Shown piece after piece: positions 12,601 to 21,861 of a DNA stretch of 27,225 nt. How positions within the stretch are numbered: position 1 is the first letter of the stretch; every line of letters starts with the position of its first letter. The notes under the pieces are model-generated. The model was given only the letters and a program-made list of their open reading frames with translations, was not told the origin of the DNA and did not search any database. The stretch spans positions 13,281 to 40,505 of the forward strand of contig AVPN01000710.1 in the NCBI GenBank assembly GCA_000695325.1, written 5' to 3'. The position numbers were made by a program, and so were the translations under genes. The DNA comes from Pleurobrachia bachei. Its lineage: Eukaryota; Ctenophora; Tentaculata; Cydippida; Pleurobrachiidae.

Positions 12601-15600
12601 CACCTGTTTACAAACCTAGTATAGGCTAACCTGTCATGTTGCTCCCCTTCTCAGTGTTTCATTATTGTAAAATACTGTTTATTCTTCAGTGTAATTTAGA
12701 GAACAAAACTCAGGAATGTGAACTGTTATTTGAGCCTGATCAACACGATGGGTGGTTGGACTGGTGGAAAAAACCATTCTGGTAAAATCATTAATATACT
12801 TAACTTTCAAGTCTCTCTTTGCCTCTTTCTATCTCTTAGGATCCAGGTGTTATACCATTTAATTTGTCCCTCATTACCACGTGCAACAACTCAGGACTTG
12901 AGTTTCTAATGATCTAACCTCCCCCATCTCTCTTGTTGAGTAACCCATTACTCAACAACTTCTCTCCAGGTTCCTAGAAGGCACCCCTGTTATATTGCAT
13001 AAGGAGCTTTTGCGGGGGGGTAATTTCATAACCAAATCTCTCCAGGTTCCTAGAAGGCACGAGCAAGTTTGTAACCCTGTTACCAAGTGATCAAGGCATG
13101 GAGGGTGCATTCAAACATATTGCTATGGTAACAGATGATGGTAATGTGGAGTTTTTAACCAGTGGCCTATACGATGTACTTGAGATCTACAACAAATTCA
13201 CTGATGATTCCGGAACATATTTGTGAGTTTTCATGAGCATGATGGAAATACCTCACTCCGTTCGCACAATTCACAATACACAAAGCAAATCCAAGCTGAC
13301 CCATACTTTTTTGTTCTAACCCTCCAATATGTTTGGGGCACAATGAAAGAGGGTCGTGTAAGCTGCAATTACTTATTTCATTCATAAGGGCAAATTTTGC
13401 AAATTGTTCGTATGAATCTGGAGCCTAGCTGCTTAGGAAGGTGGGAGCAGTATAGAATCTGCACAAGTTATCAATAAATCATTAAAGTGGGGGATCTCTC
13501 ATTGAATCTGGCATAAGAGTGTCAACCATTCAGAGAGTGTGCTGCTGTGCATGTCTGCAGTCAGCATTTTGCATTCATTCATTGAGAAGGGAATTTGGGT
13601 GAGAAGCAATTCCAGGTCATGTTTAAACAGGAATTAAGTTTAGGATTTGGTTCAATACTATAATTTCGAGGGTCGAACAACGCAATATATCGTTATTTTG
13701 CATACAACTCATCTGCTAAATTAGGGGGTAAGAAAGAGACAGCCCTAGAGAAGTTATTACCTGACACCTGCCGCTGTATTAGTCGTGACGGCAGACGAAT
13801 TACCCATTTCGCTCGAGAAAATACCTCGTTTCACCATATATATTATATTTCTGATTATCCGCGACAAATGCAGTTTCTAAATATAATATTCCTACCCCAG
13901 GTTCTACGTAGCGACAGTGGGAGGACAAATGTACCGTCACGTATATCAGCTAAATGTGGACACTCTCGAGTCAAAGTGCCTGTCATGTGATGGTTACTGC
14001 GGTTACTCCCACGCCTCGTTCAGGTAAGATGATATATGACGTCATAATGGCGTCATTGTGTGGAGGTGGGGGATCATAATACTCGATTTCACAGAATGAT
14101 TACTAGTACATAGTAGTATTGACTCACCAAAACTTTTCCGTTGTTCAAAGTTTACAGATTTGCTTTATTTGCATGCCCCCCCTCAGTGCGGATGGGAGTC
14201 TATACCGGTTGTCCTGCTACGGCCCTGTAACTCCCTACACACAGGTCAAGGATGTCAACTCTGCCTGGACTTCGGTGAGTGGAATAAATAACTGCAGATA
14301 TATTAGAGGAGGGGATTAACTTTAAGCTACAACTGAGTCCCCAAAAATCAAAAGAAGCCCAAATTTTTGAAAACAGTTTCCTTCCTACCAAACTTGACAT
14401 ATAATCAGCCTGATCTAAGTTTACTTAGTACCCAGATTCCTGCGAAGAGGGTCGTCACATTGTTCCACAGGGGGGGGGTCCACATTCCGTCCACAATACA
14501 GATAACAGTCTCTTAGTGCTATTTTCTCTCCCTCTAACCATTCTTTTCTTCCCTTTTTAACTCTCAATAAAAGTGCTCTCTGATTTTATAAAAGGGGTGT
14601 GATTTGGGAATCTATAAAGGGCATTTATGAGAGACAGCTGTGTGTGTTAAGCTAGCGAAGGAGTGAGAGCAATATAAACCATTTGAGTTGGACTTGGTTT
14701 TTAACTATATTTTCCCAAAGCTTTGGGAGCTATATAGAGATAATCTTATTTGAATTTAAAAGGTTTACTGGACCCCTTTGGTTACCTTTTATCAAACTAT
14801 CCTGCTCGCACAACAAGTATTAAAAATATTAAAACATCGCTAAACAACGATTTAGCAATCAAGAATGAGAAACTTTTGGCTGTATGTCAGCGTCCCTAGC
14901 TGTCCAAACCCTCGCCAACTGTTAGAAATCAAACCAATATGATCCTTGCCCAACAATCCAAAGAATCCTGAAAATGTTGCCCAACTTTTTTCAGTTCCAA
15001 TGGTTCAAAAAACCTTTCATTTTTCCCTGCTGCCCATCACTTACCACTTACCATAACTGCCTGATCTACGTTAACTTACTCAGTTTCTTGCAAACAGGAG
15101 CTTCATCATCCCACACTCCGTCGGTATTACAGGTCCTCTCAGAACTATCATCTAGCACGTGCTTCTTCTGGCAATTGATGGTCACCGTCTGTCCAGGATC
15201 AGTATCGTTCCAAGTTTCTTGTACTGATCCGTCTACGGTAAATCCGGGGCACACTGAAGGATAGAAATGGTGTTGGGATATACTGGAAGTGCAGCGAATT
15301 GCTGTTTGTCTTAAATACTGCATAATTCTACCTACGTTGATTCATATTTGGTAATGAAATTACCCCTCCGCAAAAGCAAAATAATAACAGGGCTGACTTC
15401 GTAACCAAGATTGATATGAATCACTCCAATATTACCTGTGGGCTTTGCTCGGTAGCTATCTGATGCGGTGGCATAGTAGTTTAAAAATGCTATCTTCTCC
15501 ACAACATCTCCTCCCCAGTATGCTACACAGTAACTACTACTACCGTCACTGAACTGGTAGTTCAGAACTTCTACCCCGTTGCACTCTATGCTAAGGGCGG

Positions 15601-18600
15601 TGGCTGTCTTTCGAATTGTCCATATCTTATCCACTTCATCTGGTGGTTGTACTGGGAGGGTGGTGTAGCCGGCGCAATAGTCGATGCCGTATTGGATAGG
15701 TGAGGTGAACTTTACGAACACCGCCCCACTGTTAGTGTTCACCTTTATCAACTCCTTACTCCCAGCAGTAGAGTCTGTTTTGATTTGAAGAGGGGTGCTC
15801 TCCAGATCAAATGGTATGTAAGTACCACGTACCACTGGATTCCACGCTGAAATGATGTTTTATGGCCTTGTTATTCATAAATCGCCTACCCACTTGTATT
15901 GGCAACATCGTGGCAACTTAGTGCACAATTCGTTTGATGATGATAGCTTATTGCTATAAATATGATCATCAGCAATAGAACAGAAATGGCTATCAACTCA
16001 ACAATTTGGGCAATATGTTAAAAGCTGTCCACTAACCTGTTACAGTAGCTGTCAACAATAGAGCCGTGGCTGTCAGTAAAAGTACGGGCATTGATCGCAT
16101 CTCGGCAGTTTCTTTATCAGATAACAGCAAAGGATTCAACTTCGGGAAAGAGTGTTTATTGCTCTCCCTCTTACTATTTTTCTCTCCCTCTAAAACGATT
16201 CTTTCTCTCACTTTCTCTCCCCATTATATGTACTCTCTAAAGGGTGATTCGGGAATCTATAAAGGGCATCTAAGAGAAACAGCTTTGTGTGTTAAGCTAG
16301 CGAAGGAGTGAGAGCAATGTAAACCATTCGAGATGGTTTACTTTTCCCCAAAGCTTTGGAAGCTATAGAGAGAGAATACTATTTGCATGTAAAACGTTTA
16401 CTGATGACTGAAACCTCTTGGTTACCTTTATCAAACAATCTTTCTCGCACAACAAGTATTACAAAGAATAAAACATCCCTAAACAACGATTGAGCAGTAT
16501 GTACTTCAATCAAGAATCAGAAGCTTGCGGCTGAACTACATCAGCGTCCCTAGCTGTCTAACCCCGTCAATTATATATCAAATCAGATTCCTTACCCAAC
16601 AATCCAAAGAATCCTTCACTTATTCACTCAGTCACATCTTGATCTATCTATCTATTCTTCTAATTCCATGCATTTACCCAGGTGCTAGAAGACAATGCCG
16701 AACTGGATGCCTTTCTCCGTACATTCACCCTACCCCGTATCGAGTACCTCACTGAGAGAGTCGGAGGATTCGATGTGAACGTTCAACGAATTTCACCACC
16801 TGATTTTGATGAAAATGGAACTAGGAAATATCCAGTTCTACTTTACGTTTACGGTATGGTATAAATTATCCCTAACTCTGGTCTTTTATTTGGAGAAACT
16901 AAGCCCGTACTATACCTGATCTACTCACAGTACCTCACCCTCCTCAAAACCCAACGCCTAACAATCCCCCTCCCCTAACACCCCCACTTGAATCCTTCAG
17001 GTGGACCGGATTCAGGCAATGTAAAGGATTTCTTCCCCTACGGAGAACAGAGGAGGGACTTCCACAATTTCCTGGCCAATGGAGAGGAAGGGAAACCCCA
17101 GTTCTTGGTGTACATGGTGGATGTTCGGGGGACTCTGGGACGGGGAGATGATTTTAGGTAACTTTACTGGATCTTGATCAAGTTCTTTTCATTCAATCAA
17201 TCCCTTCATCTAATGTCTGAAATCAGCACTTTATCAACATTTAACCACCCCCTCGCCCCTCGCCCCTCGACCCTCCCCTTACCTACTTATCACTTTCCCC
17301 ACCAGGTTCCCCATGTACAAGAAGTTTGGTGTTACGGAGGTGGAGGACACAATTGCCTTCCTTAAAATCTTAAAACAGAAGAGTTACGTGGACGACGCTC
17401 GAATGGCTATTTGGGGCTGGTCTTACGGAGGTAAGATTTAAATTAGATGTTAGCAGAGTCTGCCGCCGGTTATGACGCGTTCCTAAACAGCTAATACTGA
17501 CAAGAAGTTTTGAGTAAGGAGAAGATAAACCCTTACACAACAATATCTTTCGTTCCTATATTTCTCTAATTTTTTGTCTCCCCTTCACTAGGTTTTGTAT
17601 CTGCCAAAGTGGCAGGTAGTGGCGAGAAAGTGGTCCAAGCGGCTATATCAGTAGCTCCTGTAACTACCTTCAGATTGTATGATAATATTTACACGGAACG
17701 GTACATGGGACTACCTCAGGAAAATCCGGTATGGTTAACTTTTCCTCTCTGTTTATTACTACTAGCCCATTTATGAATTGTCCCTCCCCCCAATTAGGGA
17801 CCAACATACGAAATTCATTTTATTAACCTGGCATAATTTGCTTTGAAAGGTTTTCCATCACCAACGTGCTCCTAAGCTAAGGCCCTCTATCGATTCCAAC
17901 CGTTGTTTAATAAAGAATACTCGTAGCTTTACAACCCATTAAAAGTTCAAAGGAAAGAAAATGTATACAACCTCTCTCATGCAGCTCACTATAAAAACAT
18001 CAAGGTTCAAACCAGGCTGCCAACTTTATAGTCCATTTCTGTCTCTCATTACCTGGATCACATACCTCCATCCCTGATTTCTGACTAACAGGATCCACCA
18101 CAGTCACACACCGATTAGAAGGTCCATTCCTAATCCACTGTAGAGACGGATCATACCGGAACGTCTGAACGTTCCCAGGAGCCCCGTTTAGTGGGTCCCG
18201 CACGTGACATTGAGTGAGTTTTATGGGGGATCCTGATTCAAAACTCCCGAATGTATCCCAGCACCCGTTCTGGGTCATGGCTTGTCCATTTTTGGTGAAC
18301 CCAACCATATGATTATCCATGACTGTCAGAGGGTCTGATCGACAGTTGTATAACCCAACTACCCCACTATAACCCATGTCTATACAGAGCTCAGGGGAAG
18401 ACACAGACATAACCTCACCGACAAAATCAAATTGATCAGAATCATAGCTGATGTATTCATTGTGTATGTTGTACACATACCAACTGTAGTTAGAGTGGCA
18501 GTTCTCAGCTTCTGGGTCAAATTGTGTTGTCCTGATTTCCTCCGAATATTTGATCATGATATCATGAAATTTAGGTTGGTTACTCGCCTTCGCCATTAGT

Positions 18601-21242
18601 TTTTCCTTAGATCTTGTATCAGTGCAGAAATTCAACAACTCGCCAACTGCTTCTGTTCTAAGATAATCCCAATCGAGAGCATATCGGGTTAGGTCGGAAT
18701 CTTGGCCGTTAGGATGTAGAACATTACTGCAGTCATTGCTCCAAATACCCTGCCCGCACATCCAGGCCCTATACGACAACCTGTTGTTTTCTACACCCCA
18801 CTTGCTGCTCGGCAACACTGGCACAGGATAGTACTTTAGTAGGGTGGATTTGAGGGCAACTATACCCCCGCCAAGAAGCGCAAATGAGTAGTAATGTTCC
18901 CAGGGTGCCTCTTCCTTCTCCTCTCCACCTCCAAAACTAACAAAAATCATACCGAATGTGTAACGGAGTTTGATAATATTCCTATCAAAAGGATATCTTG
19001 AGTTGTAATCAGTTTCGAATATCATTCCTATATTAGGGACTGCCACTGCTCTAGGCTTGTTTTTGATAATATCAAGAAGAGGTTCCAACCAGATAAAATT
19101 CAACTCCATGTGACTGTCTAACAGTGCTACTGTATCTCCCGTTGCCATCTCAATTCCATTCCGCCGAGATCTGGCAATTCCAATGTTTTCCTTATTCCTA
19201 ACCCACTTGATAACCATTCCTTGAGATTCACAATAGTTGAGAATCTCCTCCGAGATATCTACCTCACTCCCATCGTCTATTAGAACAACCTCGGTGAGGT
19301 ATCGAGGATCAGTTCGCTGGTTTAGGGTTGTCAGAGTTCGCATAAGCAGTGCAGGGAGCTCGTTATAGAACACAATGACAACAGAGACCGAGTTGGGGTA
19401 GGGCGTCTGGAGGTACCGCAGGCACTCAGGATGGTGTATTGGAAATGGAGGTGGAAGGAGGGGTCGCTGGGATAGTTGTATTGTGAGATTACGGTGGTAA
19501 AACTGTTCTTTTGCGGCCAAGCCTTCTATTTTTAAAGATTTCAGTTCCTCTTTGAGTTCATACTCTTTTAGTAATCGGGCCCGATAAGACTCTGGGTGAA
19601 AGCGATCAGAGACAACGAGTGATACCTGAACTGATCTGGTGCTTTCTAAAGTGTTGTGTAACAGAACTAGGACAAAGAGCAGTAAACAGATTATAGAGAT
19701 AATACGGACTAAGCGAACTGCCTTCCTCATACCACTGCGTTGTTGAAGTGACTGATCTGCAATAGTCGAGTGTTTAAAGTTACAGCGTCCACTTTCTTCA
19801 GAACTAAGGAGTGGGAATTATTGGAGTGAGATTGGATTGGCCAAAAGGTCATGGGGCACATTCGTTATTACAAATACGAACGTGAACCCAAATTAAATCT
19901 ATATCAACACTAATTCATCATGATACTCGCATTGAACGTGGCAAAACATGAACTCATTTTAATGAGTGGGCGGCAAGATAGGAAAGAAGGAGGAGGTGGA
20001 GGACTAAATAGTTGGTTTCCCGTAGTTCTATGAGGCTATTTAACCATATCGTGCTTTATCTAACTAGATATATCTCTTTCCCATATTCTCCTCTCAGTTC
20101 TACAGAAGTGTATCTGGGAGGTGTGACGACCTGATTCGTAGGTATCAGGTATTACAACTGCTTGCGAACTAAAAGTATCACACCACAAAGAGAGAGAAAG
20201 AAAAGAGATGCCTGGCAGAACATGAAATCATTAATGAGTGGAAGGAAAGGAGGAGGGGGACTAAATACATGTAGTTTCTCTCTTCGTTAACTTTATAGCT
20301 CCATGAGGCTATATAATGGCTCCAATTACAGATTGGAACCTGACATCTGGGTCCACCTCCCAGAATCTCAGAGGAATGGCTACAATTACTACTCTCAATT
20401 CACATGGAATATTGAATTTATAGTTTGCTAAAGCTAATATAAAGCCGAGAGTCGTTACGTGTTCAATTCTACTCAATTTGTGGATATAATATTATTCTTT
20501 ACATGTGATTCGCGGGTCGCGCGAAACACAGTCTAGCTAGGCATCGGTTAGAATCAATACTTAGAGGGGACGTTTGGGAGCACATTGGTGGTGGAAAGCC
20601 TTTGTCACGACACATTTCCTAGTTCTCTTGGCTTATCCTTTCAATTCATTTCATCTAACAAACATCTATATCTCTTACTTGTTATGTTCAAACCTTGGCA
20701 AATTTCTTACATACTGATCTCATCCCTACCCTTGCCCCTTCCCCAACTGACAAACTGCCCCTGCTACTCAGGTATACGATAGTGGTGATGTCCTACACCC
20801 GGCTGCCAACTTCAAACAAACCAAATATTTCCTGATTCACGGGACCGCTGATGATAATGTCCACTACACGAACGCAGCGAAACTGGCTTTTGAACTTGTG
20901 GAGCACAATGTGGATTTTAGGATGCATGCCTATACGGGTGAGAGAAGGGGAACTGGGAACAGTTGTAATGGGGAAATACATTATGATAATGATTATCTAG
21001 CCGTCGTGGGACGTAACCCTGACAGAGAAGGGCAAAAAATGTGGGTGTTGATATTCCTTTATGGAAACAAGATGTTTTATTTCCTCAAAGTTTCATGTTT
21101 TATATCCTCGTTATTTTCAGATCGAGCACACTCCCTGGGAGGACGAATGACCCGACAACATCTGTACACCATGATCAGGAACTACCTTTACGATTCACTC
21201 AGCTTGACGGATACCTACATGGACAACTATACATCTCTGTAG
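3759..21242 (+). CDS. DPP4-like: DPP4/FAP-like prolyl oligopeptidase-family serine peptidase
   Basis: Exons: 3759-3825 (signal peptide or anchor), 4006-4122, 4297-4391, 4890-4999 (repeated at 5257-5373, 5547-5641, 6140-6249), 6723-6825 or 8788-8890, 9061-9184, 7297-7451 or 9365-9519, an unresolved exon, then 12367-12474, 12690-12781, 13046-13222, 13901-14023, 14187-14274, 16682-16853, 17001-17157, 17306-17430, 17592-17728, 20772-20937, 21121-21242. Phases agree apart from the unresolved exon. Propeller motifs include [22 protein letters not shown] (the Glu pair that binds the substrate N-terminus in DPP4) and [11 protein letters not shown]. Catalytic residues are Ser in GWSYGG (17420s), Asp in HGTADDNVH and His in DRAHSL, all present. 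Counting one exon set, about 770 residues result, close to human DPP4 (766). Family members cleave N-terminal X-Pro/X-Ala dipeptides outside the cell. Introns host three antisense genes. The duplicated exons leave the functional transcript uncertain. Confidence 0.9.
3852..6353 (+). repeat. Tandem duplication of 1251 bp carrying peptidase exons 2-4
   Basis: Unit 1 is 3852-5102 and unit 2 is 5103-6353. By eye the two copies are the same apart from a one-base length change in a C-run near 4250/5500. Each carries three coding exons of 117, 95 and 110 bases plus introns. The sum, 322, is not a multiple of three: joining the end of the first exon 4 to the second exon 2 gives a wrong frame and an early stop. 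Only one set can be used in a functional mRNA. The near identity suggests a very recent event or an assembly duplication. Confidence 0.92.
6978..7028 (+). pseudogene. Damaged exon 6a: 51 bases replaced by the parallel complement
   Basis: Flanks on both sides match copy b in register (shift 2065), but these 51 bases are the letter-by-letter complement of 9043-9093, read in the same direction. Copy b encodes [14 protein letters not shown] here, which aligns with the DPP4 propeller between GH(K/T)L and the DWVYEE motif; copy a does not. The exon therefore appears non-functional as written. See the finding for interpretation. Confidence 0.9.
7462..7688. repeat. CAGA microsatellites after exon 7a
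   Basis: Two long (CAGA)n tracts, about 7462-7552 and 7589-7688, are separated by about 36 unique bases. They start only some 10 bases past the exon 7a splice donor (7452). The same place in copy b has one shorter tract, so the repeat expanded after duplication. Cys/Val/Leu/Ser-rich open frames on the opposite strand are by-products of this repeat. Confidence 0.97.
7911..8590 (+). mobile_element. Fragment of a non-LTR retrotransposon (ORF1-like) between exon block copies
   Basis: An open frame from ATG 8072 to TAA 8531 encodes about 153 residues: a Pro/Ser/Thr-rich, basic N-terminus, a short coiled coil (residues 95-112, [19 protein letters not shown]) and then a segment reading [17 protein letters not shown] and ending near LQACHR. 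The DQYSRR...V.SGL pattern is typical of LINE ORF1 proteins with an RRM-like domain (CR1/L2/Jockey-type). After TAA the +1 frame continues sensibly ([22 protein letters not shown]), so one base has been gained or lost. The element then stops where duplicated sequence begins at 8591. There is no endonuclease or reverse transcriptase, so it is dead. It may have taken part in the duplication. Confidence 0.7.
8591..9857 (+). repeat. Peptidase exon 5-7 block, copy b (coding-competent)
   Basis: Direct repeat of 6526-7910. It carries exon 5b (8788-8890), intact exon 6b (9061-9184, acceptor CAG at 9058-9060) and exon 7b (9365-9519). All phases fit, and the product includes the DWVYEEEV motif. The three exons total 382 bases, not a multiple of three, so copies a and b cannot both be included in frame. 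Because exon 6a is broken, exon 6b must serve any functional transcript. Confidence 0.9.
9530..9629. repeat. CAGA microsatellite after exon 7b
   Basis: A (CAGA)n tract with a few interruptions begins about 10 bases after the donor at 9520. It is the counterpart of the longer tracts after exon 7a. Confidence 0.95.
9765..9883 (+). other. Candidate peptidase exon 8 (borders unresolved)
   Basis: After a good acceptor (TTACAG ending 9764) an open frame reads [19 protein letters not shown], which resembles the propeller strand that follows YPKAG in DPP4 (NPTVKFFVVNTD...). A possible donor GTGACT starts at 9884. However, exon 7b ends in phase 0 while this frame needs a phase-2 entry, and no donor gives a phase-0 exit to exon 9 at 12367. 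Either the boundary is different, an upstream acceptor at 9699 is used, or the exon has been damaged. The equivalent in copy a (7817 onward) has lost two bases. Confidence 0.3.
9919..10776 (-). pseudogene. Seven-transmembrane receptor-like gene with one in-frame TAG
   Basis: A single frame runs from ATG 10776 to the stop at 9919-9921 (285 sense codons), broken only by TAG at 10239-10237 after residue 179. The protein has an N-glycosylation-type NET at residue 4 and hydrophobic segments near residues 28-49, 60-82, 87-120, 131-157, 171-198 (spanning the stop), 222-245 and 252-283. That makes seven, as in rhodopsin-like GPCRs; GIISNII in segment 1 recalls the GN motif and SDPLRQIR sits where DRY would follow segment 3. 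The tail after segment 7 is almost absent. The gene lies antisense in a peptidase intron. Open frames on both sides of the stop argue for a recent mutation, a sequencing error or an allelic stop. The family assignment is tentative and no ligand can be proposed. Confidence 0.55.
11051..11602. mobile_element. MITE-like element with about 39-bp terminal inverted repeats
   Basis: The left end 11051-11089 (a G-run, then ATCAACACTTAACTGCATGA and on to ACTCATGCC) is the imperfect inverse of the right end 11564-11602, with about eight differences and a C-run at the tip. Inside, TTAACTGCC-like subterminal motifs recur in both orientations (for example near 11090, 11160, 11510 and 11525). At 552 bp and with no coding capacity it fits a non-autonomous DNA transposon. 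No certain target-site duplication is visible. Confidence 0.72.
12236..12259. repeat. Perfect 10-bp hairpin at an intron acceptor-like site
   Basis: Arms AGTACCACGC (12236-12245) and GCGTGGTACT (12250-12259) pair perfectly around TGTC. They directly follow an acceptor-like pyrimidine tract ending in CACAG (12235), about 107 bases before exon 9. It may be an RNA structure or the end of an old element. Confidence 0.6.
12961..13060 (+). repeat. Duplicated splice-acceptor segment before exon 11
   Basis: The same 24 bases, TCTCTCCAG followed by the first 15 bases of the exon, occur at 12961-12984 and 13037-13060, 76 bases apart. The second is the true acceptor (exon 13046-13222) because its frame continues the family sequence. 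Use of the first would add coding bases and then reach a stop in the shifted frame. Confidence 0.85.
13223..13900. other. Peptidase intron, no recognised content
   Basis: Intron between exons 11 and 12. No open frame, repeat or RNA gene in it was convincing. Confidence 0.5.
14403..14990 (-). pseudogene. Collapsed tandem copy of the nested sushi gene (3' end plus upstream region)
   Basis: On the plus strand, 14403-14440 resembles 15049-15094 (the 3' end of the nested gene), and 14505-14960 resembles 16118-16610 (its upstream region) over about 450 bases with many substitutions and small indels. The simplest reading is an earlier tandem duplication of the whole nested gene, after which this copy lost its coding body, so the 3' end now abuts the promoter region. 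Confidence 0.6.
15066..16100 (-). CDS. Secreted protein: farnesoic-acid-O-methyltransferase-like domain plus sushi domain
   Basis: Three exons on the minus strand: 16100-16037 (ATG; 21 codons of leader rich in Leu, Thr and Ala, a clear signal peptide), 15846-15436 and 15253-15066 (stop TAG). Phases agree (1, 1) and the product has 220 residues. The middle part (about residues 45-155), with KIWTIRK...LSIECNG and later [13 protein letters not shown] and ASDSYRA, resembles the Methyltransf_FA-type beta domain found in many extracellular invertebrate proteins; the name does not prove enzyme activity. The C-terminal part (about 160-215) is one sushi/CCP module with four Cys and the Trp before the last Cys. 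Alternatively, a donor GTAAGT just before the stop could extend the protein. The gene is antisense inside a peptidase intron. A role in extracellular recognition or matrix is a guess. Confidence 0.75.
16118..16610. repeat. Direct repeat upstream of the sushi gene
   Basis: This block matches 14505-14960 in the same orientation, sharing for example GGGAATCTATAAAGGGCAT, GTGTTAAGCTAGCGAAGGAG and CGCACAACAAGTATTA. It covers the region before the start codon of the nested minus-strand gene and so probably contains its promoter. Confidence 0.8.
18000..19730 (-). CDS. GALNT: Polypeptide N-acetylgalactosaminyltransferase-like type II membrane protein
   Basis: A single 576-residue frame with no intron. 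Residues 1-8 are basic, 9-25 form a transmembrane anchor and a stem follows, giving Golgi type II topology. The GT-A catalytic domain has SVVIVFYNE (116-124), EVVLIDDGS (147-155), the metal site LDSH (D205, H207), WGVEN (311-315) and C334-SNVL-H339, where H339 aligns with the third metal ligand. Residues about 435-570 form a ricin-type lectin domain with a CIDMG start and a Q-x-W end. The family moves GalNAc from UDP-GalNAc to Ser/Thr of mucin-type proteins. Oddities: DSHME replaces the usual DSHCE, the WGGENLEIS motif is WGVENNRLS, and VGHVFR is lost around H339, so substrate choice or activity may differ. It lies antisense in a peptidase intron, and its lack of introns suggests retroposition. 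A possible AATAAA (minus) is at 17819-17824. Confidence 0.9.
   Translation of the reverse strand: MRKAVRLVRIISIICLLLFVLVLLHNTLESTRSVQVSLVVSDRFHPESYRARLLKEYELKEELKSLKIEGLAAKEQFYHRNLTIQLSQRPLLPPPFPIHHPECLRYLQTPYPNSVSVVIVFYNELPALLMRTLTTLNQRTDPRYLTEVVLIDDGSEVDISEEILNYCESQGMVIKWVRNKENIGIARSRRNGIEMATGDTVALLDSHMELNFIWLEPLLDIIKNKPRAVAVPNIGMIFETDYNSRYPFDRNIIKLRYTFGMIFVSFGGGEEKEEAPWEHYYSFALLGGGIVALKSTLLKYYPVPVLPSSKWGVENNRLSYRAWMCGQGIWSNDCSNVLHPNGQDSDLTRYALDWDYLRTEAVGELLNFCTDTRSKEKLMAKASNQPKFHDIMIKYSEEIRTTQFDPEAENCHSNYSWYVYNIHNEYISYDSDQFDFVGEVMSVSSPELCIDMGYSGVVGLYNCRSDPLTVMDNHMVGFTKNGQAMTQNGCWDTFGSFESGSPIKLTQCHVRDPLNGAPGNVQTFRYDPSLQWIRNGPSNRCVTVVDPVSQKSGMEVCDPGNERQKWTIKLAAWFEP
19731..20771. other. Peptidase intron upstream of the GALNT-like gene
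   Basis: It should hold the GALNT-like promoter. A diverged direct repeat of about 100 bases is visible (19947-20040 and 20221-20315, sharing AATGAGTGG, GGAGGAGG, GGACTAAATA and ATGAGGCTAT). No further exon was recognised. Confidence 0.5.
19947..20315 (+). repeat. Pair of diverged direct repeats of about 95 bp
   Basis: Copies at 19947-20040 and 20221-20315 keep the order CATGAA, TTAATGAGTGG, a GGA-rich stretch, GACTAAATA and TATGAGGCTAT with indels between. They sit 220-590 bases before the GALNT-like start codon, so they may be a duplicated upstream element. Confidence 0.55.
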
Positions 21243-21861
21243 AGATAGGTCGGACTCGGAGGTGTCTCTTTCGCCGGAAGGAGAACGATATTAAATAATT
21301 GACATTGACTGGGATAATCTGGCGAGAAACTATGAAAAGAGTAAACCTGAAAGGGATGAGAGTATATTTTTGTATCTAACTCTGAGAAGTGAGAACTGGT
21401 ATATTTTTGAAAAGGAATTGTACTGTGACACCGTCATTGCACCAGCATGACAGCACATAGGCATTACTCGAATATTGATATACTGAATTTTTGGATGGGC
21501 TGTTTCAATTTGTATTCACTTGTTTTGTTCAAACTCTCGAACAAGGCAAGTATTCACATAGTTTTGGAAATTATTTAAATTGTTGTTTTCTGAGATGGCT
21601 GAGATGTAATGTTTGTTTGTTGTAGTTGTGGAGCCTGCGGGCAATCGGTGTCATCCTCTCTCTGGCATGCTAATAAATCACTACCTGGTAACCTTTTTTC
21701 CCAGCAGGTGTGAGTAAAGTGTGTTTAAATTTATATCAGCAAGTTTATGGGACCAGTTATTCCTTCAGTTTTATAAGTCTAGTTAATTTAGTTGTACCAT
21801 ATTGTTCTTTTTCAACCAGAGTGTTTGTGTGTGTATATTTAATCGAGGATATACCGCTCTG
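21243..21861. other. 3' UTR of the peptidase gene and short intergenic gap
   Basis: No exon seen. An AATAAA at 21672-21677, about 430 bases after the peptidase stop, is a plausible polyadenylation signal. The promoter of the next plus-strand gene should lie between there and 21862. Confidence 0.5.
21672..21677 (+). terminator. Possible polyadenylation signal of the peptidase gene
   Basis: Canonical AATAAA on the coding strand downstream of the TAG at 21240-21242. Confidence 0.45.

Noticed and set aside
12286-12624. Plus-strand open frame around peptidase exon 9
   Set aside because: Only 12367-12474 is exon; the rest is intron read-through.
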